Below, one piece after another: positions 10,965-25,900 of a stretch of DNA of 64,000 nucleotides. This DNA comes from Elmis aenea (lineage: Eukaryota > Arthropoda > Insecta > Coleoptera > Elmidae). Under the pieces are notes generated by a model. The model ran no database searches and was not told the DNA's origin. It worked only from the letters and a program-made list of their open reading frames with translations. The stretch lies in assembly GCA_947652605.1 (NCBI GenBank), contig OX393581.1, positions 47,763,924-47,827,923 on the forward strand, written 5' to 3'. Position 1 is the first letter of the stretch, and each line of letters starts with the position of its first letter. The position numbers and the translations under genes are program-made.

Positions 10965-13900
10965 CTGAAATAAAATAATTTATCATTTTTAACACATAGA
11001 CTGGATATGGGCGATATGCAAAGGAGCATGGGAAAAACAACAAATACTTAGGGAATGGAAAAATAATTTACTAATACCAATATACAAGAAAGGAGAACAC
11101 ACCCAATGTGAAAATTACAGGCCAATTTGTTTAGCCCAAACTAGCTACAAACTATATACAAGAAAGGAGAACAGACCCAATGTTAAAATTACAGACCAAT
11201 CTGTTTAGCCCAAACTGGCTACAAAGTATACACAAAAATTCTAGAAAAGAGACTAAGAAAGCATGTAGAATTAAAACTGGGAGAAGAACAAGCAGCTTTT
11301 AGACCAGAAAGACAGACAAGTGATAACATATATATTATAAGGAATATAATAGAAAGAAAAATAGACGAAGGAGAAGAACTCTACTTAACATTTATAGACT
11401 TTAAAGCAGCATTCGATGCGATGGACAGAGAGAAATATGGAAAACCCTGGGAGAAATGGAAATACTTAATATTTTAATAAACGCAATTAGAAGCACATAT
11501 CAGACAGTTAGAGCTATAGTACAAATTGCAGGACAACGATCAAAGAATTCAGAATGTATAAGGAAATAAAACAAGGAGATAGCCTAAGCCCATTATTATT
11601 TAAAATTTTCATGGACAGGATAGTTAAACGAATTAAAGAAAAACATAAACAATTGAACACTGGAATTGGAACCAAAAATCTAGAACTAATTAAATGGAAT
11701 AGCCTATTATATGCAGATGAGGTGGTACTAATAGCAAATACTAAAAACATAATGCAAAAGTTAGTGAATGCATGGACCGAAGAAATCAAGGACATAAAAA
11801 TGGAAGTGAACCTAAATAAAACAAATAAAAAATCAGAACAACAAAATTAAATGTAAAAACCAATATAAGGTAAGTCTGAGATAGATGCCCCACCGGCGAA
11901 GATGCCCCATCAACATAATTTCGTTATTAACGGACAAGTTGCGCTGGCTTTTTAAGGGTAGGTTTGTATTGCGTATGTGATTGTGTGCAGTGCTAATTTT
12001 TTTTAAAAAAACCTGATTCGGGCAAGTTATTTGCAAAAATTCATTTTTAGAGCTTCACAAAATTTATCACTATGGTTTGCTTGTACACCCATATCATGAT
12101 AAAGTACTTTTATCATTGTTTTTGTAGTGCAATACATTTAGGCATACAATAGGTTAGTGCCAAAATACATATTCTGGTGCAAAATTTAAATTTGATATTT
12201 GGCTGGGGCATCTATACCGGACGATCGGGGAAGATGCCCTACATGTGTTGGGTGTGGGGAAATGTACACAAACACAAAATGGAATGATGAGTGGGTTCAG
12301 TGCATGCATTGCAACAAATGGTCCCGTGAAGGCTGTTTTAAATATGAAAATCTTTGTAATTTGTGCGGAAAAATAATGACATTTAAAAAGAAATAAGTAC
12401 TTAATTGTTAATATGTTTACTAAACATTTAGTTTCTGTTTATTAATTTGTAATTACATAATATTTTCGTAGGGGCATCTATACCTGAGTAGTGGGGCATC
12501 TTTGCCCGACAGTTTGGTGAAGATGGCAAATGCTCATATTTTAAGTTTTTAATTATTCGAATCATATAAATTTATAACAAAGTAAATTTTCAAGTTTAAA
12601 TAAAATAATATACATAGAGTTGTCATACAACGTAGTTACAACCATAGTTTTTACTCTTTTGTCCAGAAAATATTAGCATCCAAAAAGGTGGGGCATCTAT
12701 CCCGGACTTACCCTACTGGAAAGAGTAACAACATAGGAATACTTAGGAAGCATAATAACAGAGGATGGGAAAAAAAAGTTGAATTAACAAATAGAGCAAA
12801 CAAATCAACAAAAATATATTTTTTATTAAACAAAACAATACTAGGACACAAAGATATTGACATAAAGGTGAAAATGAAAATAAATAATATGGTAACATTA
12901 CCAACAGTTACCTACACATCCAAAAACTGGATACTAAGGAAAAAAGGCGAGACTAAAATTAACACCATCGAAATTAAATACCTCAGAAAAATTGCGGGGA
13001 AAAGTAAATGGGACAGAATAAAAAACGAAAACATTAGAGAAATAACAGAACAAGAACCAATAGAAAAAATAAAAAACAAACAACTAAACTGGTATGGCCA
13101 TATAGTAAGAATGAAACATGACAGAATCACAAGAAAAATAATGCAAATTGGAAAACCAGCTAAAAAACAAAGAGGGAGACCAAGAAAAAAATGAATAGAT
13201 CAAATAAGGGAAATGTAGTTAGAAAAAGGAAAAACAGTAGAAGAAATGAAAACACTAGCAAAAGATAGAAGGGCATAATGGAAATGGACTCAGAACATGA
13301 AACCATCCTCCGACGCCTGAAAGGGCAAAAGGAGTCGAGAAGAAGAAGAGGAAGAGGAAGAGATAGAGGAAGAGATACAGAAAGAGGAAGAGGAAAAAGA
13401 AGACATTTGGTCACGGAAATATGGGGATTAAAATGAAACTCAGTTTATTAATAGTAAAAACATTTATGTGCTTACCCCGAGAAGGTTTCTGGGAACATAG
13501 CCTTCCTTATCTTCTAATCGTGACCACCACCACTCTCTTTCACTCTCATCGCCCTTTCTTAGCACTGTCAGTTGCTGACCAGCCTGAAAGCTTAATTCGT
13601 CTGGTTGTTGAGCTGCATAATCAAATACTGCATAAACTGCACCACCAGATAATATACCTAGTTTTTCCTGTACACCTAGAACAAACGTATTACATTTCAT
13701 GATTGAAATCAAAGTTTTTGCTTTACTTACTATACAAATATTCTGAGCAACCATCAAAACCTTCTTCATCTTCTTCGCATTTCTCTGCAGCTGTTTCGTG
13801 GTCGCTTAGTGTTGTGGCAAAAATGCAAGCTCCATGTTCAACTAGAAATTTGACCATGGACACATTGTTACAACTGGCAGCGCAGTGTAATGGGGTCCAA

Positions 13901-16900
13901 CCATCGCTATCCTGGGCGTTAACATCACAACCGAATTCGACCAAAAACTTGACAATTTCAATGTGTCCTGCACATATTGCGTTATGAAGAGCCGTTATGC
14001 CTTCATCGTTTGCTGCACTTGGGTTCGGTACTTGAGTTGCTGTTTTCTTAACCAATTCTAATTCTCCTTCCAGACTTGCATCCAGCAACAGCGCCAATGG
14101 ATCAAAGCTCACCCTCCTAGACAAATTCGCTTTTCCGGTTTGCTTCAAATTTCCTTTCTTACAACGCCTCACCACATTTTCGTGAGTGAGTTTGATTTCG
14201 TCTTTGTCTTTAATATCTTTAGTAAAATCAGTTTCGTCTGTTGTAATTTTTTCCACCTCCTCAGGACTCTTATCCGCATTAGCCGTGTCTTGGGCGGTTT
14301 GGTTGTTGCTGTTTATGTCCGTGACTTTTTCTTTATTTACTTCTGGAAAATGAAAAGCGGGTGGTATATCGATTCGTCTGTTGTTCGCAATCATGCCGTT
14401 TAGTTTTGATATTGAATTGATTGTTCGAAGTTTCGGTTGTTCACTCAAAGGCTGCTTTTTGATAGTTAATGGTTTAGCTTTGATTATTTGCATGTTTTCC
14501 AGGTTATTTGGTTGATGGTTAGCACCAACCACTGCCGGTTGGTTAATATTTGAATTTTGGTTATTCGGCTGATTGGAAACAGCTAGTTGGAACGTTTGAT
14601 TAGTCTGTTGCTGGGTTATGGATTTCTGGTTAGCTGTAGCGTGCTGTTGGTTAAGTGTACCTGCTATTTGTGGTTGAACACTCCTGTGATTATTGACGAT
14701 TAATTGTTGAGACTGACTAACAGCTGTTTTGCTAATATCATCAGGTGGTTCTGTAAGTGGAATCGGAGGCGGTGGAGAATGCTCATTTTCATTTAGCACG
14801 GTTTGTCTTGGTGGAGGTTTGATAGCCGGTTTGGGCGGTAAGGCAGGACGTGCTGTTTTATCTGTTGATGTTTCTGGAGTTCCAATTGGAGTGCTATTGG
14901 CTTGTGGTGGCGACAAAGCAAGCGACTGTGGTGAATGGACGTTTGATGTTTGATTTCCGGGTTGCAGAGTTGGCAACTGCTTACTTACTATAGTCTGCGG
15001 CTCAACAGGTTGAACTTTAATGGACGACGATTGATAAATATTGGAAAGCTTGCCAGAATGATGGACCGATGTAGGAGCCACACTGCTAATTGGTTTCTGA
15101 AAAAATTCAAACAATACATCTCAAAACTTTGCACAATTCTCATTTGTTATTTATTTATATGTATATTATTTATACAGGGTGTCCTCCTGCATGTATTTTT
15201 TATACAGGGTGATTGATTGAGGATGTGCATTAGAAATATTTATGAAGAACGAAAAAGGGTAATGATCTGAAATTTTGGTTATGACCGTAATGGCATATGA
15301 ACAGTTTAATGAAAATAATTTTAAGATGGCGGCACTTCCGGAAATACCGGAAGTCGACATCTACTTTCTTATTTCAAATACAATGACCTAATTTTTACTG
15401 CATTTGTAGATTAAAGACTTTATTTTAGAGGGACTTTTGGTAGCATTCCCTATACCTAAGTGCAGTCGTTTTCTAGATTTTTGGACTTTTTTGATACATT
15501 TTTGATTTTTATCGTGATGCTTAATATTATCTACTGCCGCCATTTTTGAAGCGAAAACGCTCAAATTGGGACTATGCATAGAAGAAGCCTTGGAATTCAT
15601 ATTGAAATTTTTGCGATCGATGTATTACTTACAGGGTGTCCAAAATTTAATTTTCTTTTAATGCAACTTCAGACCACCAAAACTCGTTTTTTTCAAAGTA
15701 ATGTCCAATTTTTTTTTCATTTTCTAAATCAAAATTAAATTCTGCGTCAATCTGTATTAGCATTTCCTATACCTATCTGCAATAGTTTTCGAATTATTAA
15801 GAATTTTTGAAAGGTCAAGAGTATTCAGACACGAAAATTTTGTTACAATTTTCTCTAAACTCTATCAAAAATTCTTAATAACTCGAAAATGATTGTAGAT
15901 AAGTCTAGCAAACGCTAATACAGAATGATGCAGAATTTAATTTTGCATTAGAATAGAAAAACAAAATTTGGGCATTGTATTTGAAAATAACGAGTTTTAG
16001 TGATCTGAAACTGTATAAAAGAAAATTAAATTTTGGACACCCTGTAAGTAATGCTTCGATTGCAAAAATTCCAGTATGAACTCCAAGGTTTCTTCTATGC
16101 ATAGTCTCAATTTGAGCGTTTTCGCTTCAAAAATGGCGGTGGTAGATAATATTAGGCATCATGGTGAAATCAAAAAAATTTCAAAAAAGTTCAAAAATCT
16201 AAAAAACGACTCCACTTAGGTATAGGGAATGTTATTGAAAGTACCTCTAAAATAACGTTTAAACTCCAAATATGCAATAAAAAATAGAACATTGTATTTG
16301 AAATAAGAAAGTAGATGTCAACTTCCGGTATTTCCGGAAGTGCCGCCATCTTGAAAATATTTTCATTAAACAAATCAGATGCCATTATGATCATAACCAA
16401 AATTTCAGATCATCACACTTTTTCATTCTTCATATATTTCTAATGCACGGTCCCAATCAATTACCCTGTATATACAGGGTGTCCTGCATGTATTTTTTAT
16501 AAAGCTGATTTATAAGTCATTGTAAAAAAGTTTGGGTCAAAAAATTGTTTGAGATCAATAATTTAATAATTAAACTGATAGATAATTAGAAAAACTTAGC
16601 AAATCTACAAAACAATAGAAAAACAACAAAATAATTCTGGTAAAATAGTTTGTTTCTTTTCAAACACCTTAAATGAATAAATTCGGTTATAAATTTCAAT
16701 ATTTACCTGATATGATGAAGAATTGGTACTCGATGTAGTAATTATCGATTGGGGTAAATTTTCATGACCAGTTTGCTTAATGCCATTTGGAAAATTATTT
16801 CGAATATCACCATTTACATTGTTATTTGAGGTAAACTGATTATTGTTAGCGATATTTGTATTCTGTTCTTTTGGTTGAAACTCGGGATTCTTCCTGTTAG

Positions 16901-19900
16901 CTAAATATGTCTGATTCAACGGCGTCGCTATATTTTTGTTAATTGCACTTAATGGTGCGCTATGTACCGTCATGTGGGACTGCATGTTCATATTACCATT
17001 CACACCTGATATGTGTTGCACAGCATCTATATCTTTAATATCGTTACTATTTAAATTATTGTCATTATTTTCTGGTAATCGATTATTAACCCTATTAGAC
17101 ATTAGGCTAACTGTAAATTTCGTGTTATAAGGTAAAGTCTGATACTTTGGGTCCGATTTTGATACGGAAAATTCTTTCAATGCGTCGTTGTCTTCTACTC
17201 TCGGTGCATAATGGTTTACTATTTTATTGATTTCTTGATTATTTTGTTGCTCTTGTATTTGTTGATCTTCACTTTTGTTAACCATATGATGACTCTGTTG
17301 ATATACAGGATGATATGTTGAGGTCTATAATTAAAAAAATAAATTGTGTATTCTATACATACAGGGTGTCCAAAAGGTATGGAATATGCTATATATCTCA
17401 GTAAATATCCACTTTAGGAAAAAATATTTCGAATAAAAGTTGTTTGGTACTTTGTTTTCCACCATAAGAAAGTTTTTTTTTTTTTAAATAACAAAAGCGC
17501 ACTGAAAAACAATTGAAGTTTTTAAATGACAAGATACCCCTATATCTTGTTAAGAATATTAGTAAGAAAGTAGGGTATCTAAGAAGAATTTCACAATATA
17601 CTTCAATTTTCAGTAGATTAACCATCTACAACACAATAATAAGGCCTCATTACCAATATTGTTGTACGATACTGTATCTGTTAAACGAAACACAAAAAGC
17701 AAAATTGCAAATATTACAAAATAAATCAATGCGTATAATATTACAATGTAACCGTTATACACCAATTAAGATTATGCTGGATTCCTTAAAATGGCTTTCA
17801 GTTGAAGAATTTCTAAATTTTTATACAACGCTGTTTATTTTTAAAATAAAAAACAAAGAGGCACCGAACTATCTACGCTTACTCCAAAATAACGAGTACC
17901 ATTCGTATTCAACTAGATCGAAGGATGATTTTAGGTGCCAACCGGGCTCAAAGTCATGTACTAGACAAAACGTGTTTGTGGATGGTGTTTCCCTGTTTAA
18001 CGCACTGCCCAACGAAGTGAAGAATGCAAGAAATGTTAAGCAATTTAAAAGGCGGTATTTAAGAAGTCTCATGACATAATCTTTTAATCGTTTTGATACT
18101 TCATTGTTATTATTTGTTTTAATATTTATTTATAGCTTGCATTAATTTAATTTATCATGCAAAGAGAAAATAATGTATGTTTGAAGACATTGTAAACTGA
18201 CGATTTTGTCAGCTTTATTTATTGATTGATTTGTTTTAAGCATTTTGTTTTAAACATTTTATTACGTTGGCGCTCATTCATTTTATATAGTATTTAAATA
18301 ATCTATTATGTTGCGTTTTTGTGTACTGTTTAGACTTACGCTCATTATTTAAGGAAAAGTTTTAAAATGTTATATGTTAATATGTGTATGCAATATAATT
18401 GTAAAATTGACAATAAGAAAAAGTTTTATAAAATGTTATATGTTAATATGTGTATGTAATATAATTGTAAAATAATTAGCCAAGCGCTAAATAAATTAAA
18501 TTATTAAATTATTATTATTATATCAGTGTTTCCCAAAGTGTGGTTCGCGTACCACTGGGGGTACGGGAAGAGTTTGGTGGGGGTACGCAAATTATAATGA
18601 ATGTTATTTATAAGTATAACTTTTATTTGCATTTTATTATGAATACATTTTATTTTTCGTTAATAATTTCAATTTTTTTAACGAGGGGTACTCAGTGTTA
18701 CGAAAATTATAGAAGGGGTACACAGATGTCGAAAGTTTGGGAAACACTGCCCTATATTATACTTATTTAATAAAGGTTTTTTTATCTTTTTAATGATGGG
18801 GTCACCTTAAAAATAAAGTTCAACTTAAGAGGCCAGAGAATAAGGAAAATTTAAAAGATCATATTAGAGAAGAGATGAGGTCTATTACACCTGAAATGGT
18901 TGCAAATGTTATTAACGGGTTTAAAAACCGAGTTTATCATTGCCAAGCTGTAAATGGTTCACAGTTTGAATACTTATTGTAGATTTCGTCAAAAAATTTT
19001 AGTTCTTATGATGTTTTTGTTAGAAATAAATACTAATCAATTAAAATTATTTGAGAGTATTTTTTGCGTTTTTCTCAAAAAGTTGCTTAAGTAAGGGTAC
19101 CTACTAAAGTTTTGCATCATTAAAAAGGGAAAAAAATTCTCTATCAAATGAATATAATATAGATAGGGGTATCTCGTCATTTAAAAATTTAAATTTTTAT
19201 TCATTGTGATTTTGTTATTCGAAAAAAATAATTAAATTTTGTCTTATGGTGGAAAACTAAGCACCAAACAAGTTTTATTCAAAACATTTTTCCCTAAAGT
19301 GGATATTTACTGAGATATATAGCATATTCTAAACCTTTTGGACACACTGTATACATATATACTAGGTGTACAACTGAATTGGGGCCACTATTTCACTTAA
19401 TTTAAAAAAACAGACTTTCAATTTAATCAGCAAAGAGTTACAAATATTAGAGGCAAATCTGTATTTGTGTTCAGTTGTTTTGAACTTTTTGCTAATTAAG
19501 TAAATCTTCAACTTCTATTACATAAAGTATGATTCTTATACAATACAAATAAGTAGTGCAGGAACTGTAGGGATTAATTTTTATTTTAACTCAAATTTAA
19601 CCTACCTCTTGTGTTCCACTGCGTGCATTTCTAATTGAATGGCCGTTTGGAAGAGGAACATGATTATACGGTTCAACCGCAGCTATATTGCCCCTTGATA
19701 AACCGTTTGGGGGTTGATGGCCTGTTTGTTGTGGCTTTCTTGTGTAGCACTGGTTTGTTTGATCTGATGAACCTGTTAGCCTAAAAATACGCAAATTCAT
19801 TAAAATTTCTCCTCCTTCCAACTTCAGTTCACTATTATTAGAATCATTAATTATTATAACGTACCTAACAAGTTGGTGATACGCAGCTTTGTTAGAGGCA

Positions 19901-22900
19901 GCACTGATTTGATTGGCAAGTTGCTGGTTCAGGAGACGTTTTCTGTGCAGCCTTTCTTGTAATTCAGATATCCTTTTATCAATGCTGCTCATTTCTTCTT
20001 GGCGAGCTGTGAGGGCTTCTCTTTGTTGATTGAGTCTATGATTTTGTTGTTCGTTAAGTTTATTTCGATACTAGGGAGACAAAAAGAAACATTTAAGATT
20101 ATCAATGTAAGAAGAAAAATTTATATGTATTTTTTTGTAAAGCAAAATTTTTAACTGACAATTTTGGGTGTTTCAAATTTGATGGAATCTATGAATATCT
20201 CATTTATTATTCAAGATAGAGAAACGATTAAATTATCAAAATTGTGCAGTTATTCAAGAAAGCCATTTATAAAAAATGTTTACATTTTTGACTATAACTT
20301 AAAAACAGAAAATGGTATCTGTTTAAAATAAATTGCACATTCTCGGTTATTTAATCCTTTCTCAATCTATAACGATTTACTGATAGTGAAGATATACATG
20401 TAATCCAATCAAGTTTGAACCAGGGCCATCCTTCTATAGGGGATATTAAAAAAAAAACTCTTTTTATTTGCGTAAACAAAAAATAGTTGTGATAAACCAC
20501 AGTTTATAATCGAGCAAAAGAAAATAAAACATTCAAAATATTTTTAAAATTATTCTTAACAAATAACTAAAATTATTTAATTCGCTATTTATTAATCAAG
20601 AATTCTCCCAAATATTTATTGTCTTAGACTTAAATTAAATAAAAAAACTATTAAAATAATTTATTTAAACTCTGTTCTTTTAAATTCACAAAGGAACTGC
20701 TAATTACTTCAAACGATATTGAAAATACCACTTAATTTAGGTCACTATAGGGATCTTGCTTAATAAGAGATAAAGATTCGGTAAAATAAACAAAAATATA
20801 ATATATATACAGGGTGGTCCACAAGGAAGGGCCACTATTGGGATCTCGTAAACGGTAAGAGCTACAAAGAAGTTTAAATTAGACAAATTGTTCCATTTTC
20901 GGAGACCTATCCAATAAGGCTTTAATGTTTTAAAAAAGTTCCATGGCACGCTAGATAATAAACAAAAATCAAAATGGGCATTTTTTTAAAAATCGTTAAT
21001 AACTCGGTTGTAATTGAGTACTTGATAGTACAAAAATACTTTCGGGGAAAAAGTTGTAGATTTTTTTAGGCACTGTAAAATGAAAACATTCATTTGTTTA
21101 AATTCATCGCACTCTATAACTTCGTAGGGACTTTTTGATGAATTTTATTAGTTTAGAGCCTAAATATTAAATATAATACATTAAACTTTATATTATTGAA
21201 AAGAGGGCAACAAATGCTTTTTCATGAGGTCATAGCCAACTATGCTTTCCACTTACAAAAATTTAAGTTTGTAATTTATCTAAGATTTTAAACAATATTG
21301 AAACAAATGAATTGTTTTCATTTTATAGTGCGTAAAAATATATACAATTTTTTCCCCAAAAATATTTTTGTACCATCAAGTATAACCGAGTTATTAACGA
21401 TTTAAAAAAAATCCATTTTGATTTTTGTTTATTACCTAGAGTGCAATGGAACTTTTTTAAAACATTAAAGTATCACTGAATAGGTTTCAGAAAGGGAAAC
21501 AATTTGTCCAATATAAACTTCTTTGTAGCTCTTACCCTTCTATGTGGACCACCCTGTATTATATATAAAAAAATTGACCAATTTATTTGGCCCGTGAAAT
21601 TATTACAAGTCACAAACATCAGGTTTTAAATTTTAATATGTGCTACAAAATAAGATTGTTTTTTTCTATGGACAAATTGAGCTTTATTATCTACTAAATG
21701 TAAGTTTTTGTTAATTTCTATCTCTTATATTTAGCGAGATCGCCATAGTGGCGCGAATTATATGGTACACCCTGTGTATACTCTACACAAAAATGAATGA
21801 CTTATTTTTGAGTATCATCTGCATTTTCCCCTGAAAAGTTACTTAAATAAAAAGCATTATATGCAGGGCCACTTTTGTTATTTTTGTTCCTTCCGCATCG
21901 ATCTTTTGCAGTAAAACTCGTATAAAATATGGCCTCAAGGAATTGCTTTAAAGCCTACAATTTATGTAAAAATGAGGGGAGCGCAGCTTATGAAAGTATT
22001 TGCTTATAAACACTTAGTCATCGTACCATAAGTTCGCGTCGCAATTTGTCAAGTTCCAGTGCTGAAGCCGGAGGAGGCTGATCTCGTGAACGGCCGCGTC
22101 GGAGCTCCTCCAGCTGCCTGGTGAGTTCCTCCACCTTGGCGACCGCCAGAGATAATTCTTTTTCCTTTTCATTGAACAAGGCTCGAATTGATTCAAGGTC
22201 ACTTGCTGAAAACAAACAAAAAAACAATGATGTTAATTGATAAAAATTACTCTGCTAAAACGAAAAGACAAAAAAACATGTTTATAGAAAAAAATTACTC
22301 TGCTATTTAAAGTTAAATTTAATGTGTTCTTGTTATATACCAAAAATAATCAAGTGCTACGTGCTTGCTTTTATATGTTACCTAAATGCGTGAATATTTG
22401 TAATAATTTCAAGTACCTTAAGCCCCTCTTACGTAAAATATTGTTTCCTTGGGTTGCGCTTTCATGCGACCGTAATTTATTAATTTCAAGTACAGGGTGC
22501 GTTTTTCATGAAATATGTAAAATCGCGAGTCCGAGAGAAAATACGTAAGAAATTTCTAGCGAGAAAATTTATCGTTCAAAGGTATAAGTAAAATTCAAAT
22601 TTAGCTAATTATGGTTTTACCTACTTTGTTAAAATCGATCATTTATTGCTTAAAATAAACTGGTGTAGTCACACTATGTATAGCGAAAGGCAAAACACTT
22701 GTAGCAGGAATTATTAATAAGAAAATAAATACCGAAAAAACTAAAACATGATCGTTACAACAGAGAACAAAGGGTATAACATCACTTTAAATGGGCTTAG
22801 GTTGGAACAGGTGGAAAGCTTTAAATATTTAGGAGTGATCATAGAGAAAAATCGAGGAATGGACAAGGAAATAAGCGAAAGGACCGGTAATGTGGGAAGA

Positions 22901-25900
22901 ATATTTAACAGCTAAGAACAACATTATTTGGAAATAGAGAAGTCCCAAAACGAACCAAAGTGGAAGTGGTAAAAAAGGTAGTAACTCCGGCACTTTTATA
23001 CGGAAGTGAAACGTGGACACTCACAAACAAAAATAGTAGCCGAGTGAATGCAGCAGAAATGAGATTTCTAAGAAAAAGCCAAGGAGAAACAAAAACAGAT
23101 AGAATCAGAAATGAAACATAAAGAGAACAATTAAAGGTAAAATCAGTTAAAACAAAAATACAAGAAAGACAGCTGGGATGGTTGGGACACATTTATAGGA
23201 TGAACGAAGAAAGGTTAACCAGAAAAGCCTATGAAGCAAGATCACAGGGAAAAAACAAAAGAGGTAGACCGAGAAAAACCTGGCAAGACGAAGTTAAAAA
23301 AGCAGCAACGGATAGAAACATCAAATAAAAAGACATAAAAAGGCTAGCAAAAGACAGAAAAACATGGAAAAAAAGTCAGCACAAAACGACTCAACAGTCC
23401 TACAGCTAAACAGTAGAAGGACACATGACTAAATAATAAATATTTGTATTATTTTAGATACAGATTGCCCATAGCCGAAATAAAATTTACCAACCAGTAT
23501 CAACATTTTAAAGAAGAGTTTTTTTTTTTTTAAATCGAATGTTCACAATAATCTTTTATTGAGCTTTTATCACCATAATTTCAAAAACGGAATTTTTATA
23601 AACAAATTGTAACTGTAGCACTGTAGGGTAGTAAAGGGTGCTTATGTGAAAAATCTAAAACACCGGTTTTAAAAATATCTTAGGAATACATTAAACATTA
23701 CTTTAAAAAAAGCTTCCGATTTCTTAAAAAATAATGACCACCATCTTAACTTTAAGAATGTAATTACACTCCAAGTAAAGCATTGCAACTGTCTGCAAAT
23801 ATAAACGTGGTTCAACATAAATAATTTACTTCGCAAAACGCTGGTAATTAGGTTTCGTTAATTATGCTATAACAGCGAAATTAGCGTGCTCCGATACCTA
23901 TCCTCGTTGTATTTTTTTACCGGTTTGAAACTTTTTGTTTCGTGAGAACACGGTGATTTACGATTCTGGCAAAATCAAGTCCATGTTTTACATCACCTTG
24001 CCTGCAGCGAACTGTAAAATCCACTGTTATGCTTCAACGCTGCAGAAATTTAGGTATTTTGCCCATCAATTTTCGCGACTAAACTTAACATACGAATAGG
24101 CGTCGACAGAATTTTGGATAGTTCAAACAGGTGATTTGTTTATAAATGTATACAATGCACGAAACTTTGTTATTTACCCAGATTTTTGGCTTAAATTTAT
24201 AAATAATATTTAAAATATGAAAATAATTACATCTTTAATACATAAAAGTAAATATCTTCATCAACGAAGGTTTTTTTTTATTGGTTTGCTGTGATCTAAC
24301 CAATTCGCACATCGGCAAGAAAAGTGACACAACTCAAAAAGCTTACCTGTATCTACCTTCAACTTTACTACACTGGTGAGGAGTGACTGGCATTTGCAAT
24401 ACTTTTTTGTAGTGTCTAAGCCAAATAAAGAATCAAGGATTCGTCTCAAACATTCATCGATTCTTAACCATTTCAATCTTAAGTTTTTTTCGACATACTG
24501 AAAAATTTCTGTTTTTGAGTTGTGTCACTTGTCTTGCCGGGGTGTGAAATATAAAAATATGGAACTTTTCAACAGATCATCAAGTGATTTAGGTAAATTG
24601 TCGATCGTTTTCTGTTTATCTATTTCTCTATGCTCTAATTCACAGTGTTCGATTTACCAAATTTTTTTTTTGTACCATGAGAGAATTAGCATTGCATAAT
24701 CAATTCAGTTTTGCTCGAAGTTTAAAAGAAAAACTTAGATTCTTCAGTAAAATTGTTTTTTCTTTAAAAATATTGTTTAAGTAATACTAACGGAGATTCG
24801 ACGTTTTGAAATGTCCGTTCGAATTTCATTCAACAATACCTAAGCTTAGCTGGTATTATAAATTGTTGAACGTCCGTTGTTTTAAGGTTTAGAAATTAAA
24901 AACTCTGGATTTACAGGACGGTTTTTATTGATTTTGGTTAAAAATCCGACGTTTCGCACTTAATGTTTTTAAGGCTTCTTCAAGGGAATTTTAACAATAT
25001 TCATTGATAATTGACAAGGCTAACATGGTGCACATAACCATTTGTTTTTTGAATGTGTAGAACAATTCGAAAGTCAAAAATAATAGTGATACAGTCGCAC
25101 TAATTTATTGTAAAATGTAAACAGTCTTTTTATTAAAAGGATTTTATGTGTAAAAATGTAAATTAAAACGGATAACATAAAATTTTAAAAAAGACAGACA
25201 CAAAAGCAAACACTTTAAAAATTTTACGTACAACGTCAATGAATATTGTTAAAATTCCCTTGAAGAAGCCTTAAAAACATTAAGTGCGAAACGTCGGATT
25301 TTTAACCAAAATCAATAAAAACCGTCCTGTAAATCCAGAGTTTTTAATTTCTAAACCTTAGTTGGTATTTTCATTATTTAAATTGTTAAAAAAGCAAAGA
25401 AGTATCCCCTCGATTTTCAATAAATTTATGATATATTTGCTGAACTTCTCTACAGCAAGTTTAACAGGTTTCAAGACATTTAATACATCTGCATTTTAAA
25501 ATAAAAAATAAAATATATGAAAATATTAATAAAAAGGTATTTAAAAAAAGAATTTATCGAGAAGAAAGTGATCTTTACGAGATTTAACAAGAGTTATTAA
25601 TTCGCTTTGATGTACTATCTTCACGCCTAGTGAGAAAAATCTCACTTTTTCCTGTATTTGCATAAATAACTATTATATAGTTTGGACAGTCGCTGCAATT
25701 TCATTACAACTACTTTATAAACAACGAATTGTTTCGAACAAACAATTTGTGATTAAATTAGCATTTCGTTAGGAACAACGAAAACCGTTTCATTCGCGTT
25801 TAAAGAATTACAATGCCGTGATGGTAATGGCCAATAACGGGACAAATTGTCCAACCCCGCGAGCTTTAAAATCTATAAATATTGCAGGCACGTTCCTCAC

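Larger units (their letters stand above)
10995..13420 (+). mobile_element. LINE (non-LTR retrotransposon) fragment, interrupted
   Basis: Degenerate RT and C-terminal domains read along the plus strand: [14 protein letters not shown] (11109), [15 protein letters not shown] (11285), [13 protein letters not shown] (11394), [16 protein letters not shown] (11571), [10 protein letters not shown] (11709), then after an inserted element [11 protein letters not shown] (12737), RKIAGKSKW (12988) and NWYGHIVRM (13089). Stops and frameshifts make it non-functional. A segment of about 73 bp (ATATACAAGAAAGGAGAACA) is tandemly duplicated near 11079-11225. It ends in a purine-rich (GAAGAG)n tract at 13335-13400. 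It lies in the last ASPP intron, antisense to the gene. Confidence 0.9.
17362..19349. mobile_element. TACAGGGTG-type inverted-repeat element carrying a LINE tail and a hAT MITE
   Basis: Left arm (17362-17550) and right arm (about 19160-19349) are imperfect reverse complements, including CAGGGTGTCCAAAAGGTATG / AACCTTTTGGACACACTG, ATATCTCAGTAAATATCCAC and a complement of GTTTTCCACCATAAGA. TA lies at 17360-61 and 19350-51. The 2 kb interior holds a LINE C-terminal ORF (17513-18079), its 3' tail and a small hAT element (18524-18749). It fills nearly the whole intron between ASPP exons 5 and 6. Confidence 0.82.

Noticed and set aside
13464..13475. ASPP stop codon directly after the SH3 domain (VST)
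   Set aside because: These codons are the start of an intron with a strong GTAAGC donor; a conserved tail exon exists at 10964.
19781..19864. Coding sequence [19 protein letters not shown] within ASPP
   Set aside because: It is an 84-bp intron that happens to be open; excising it keeps the phase and gives conserved sequence on both sides.
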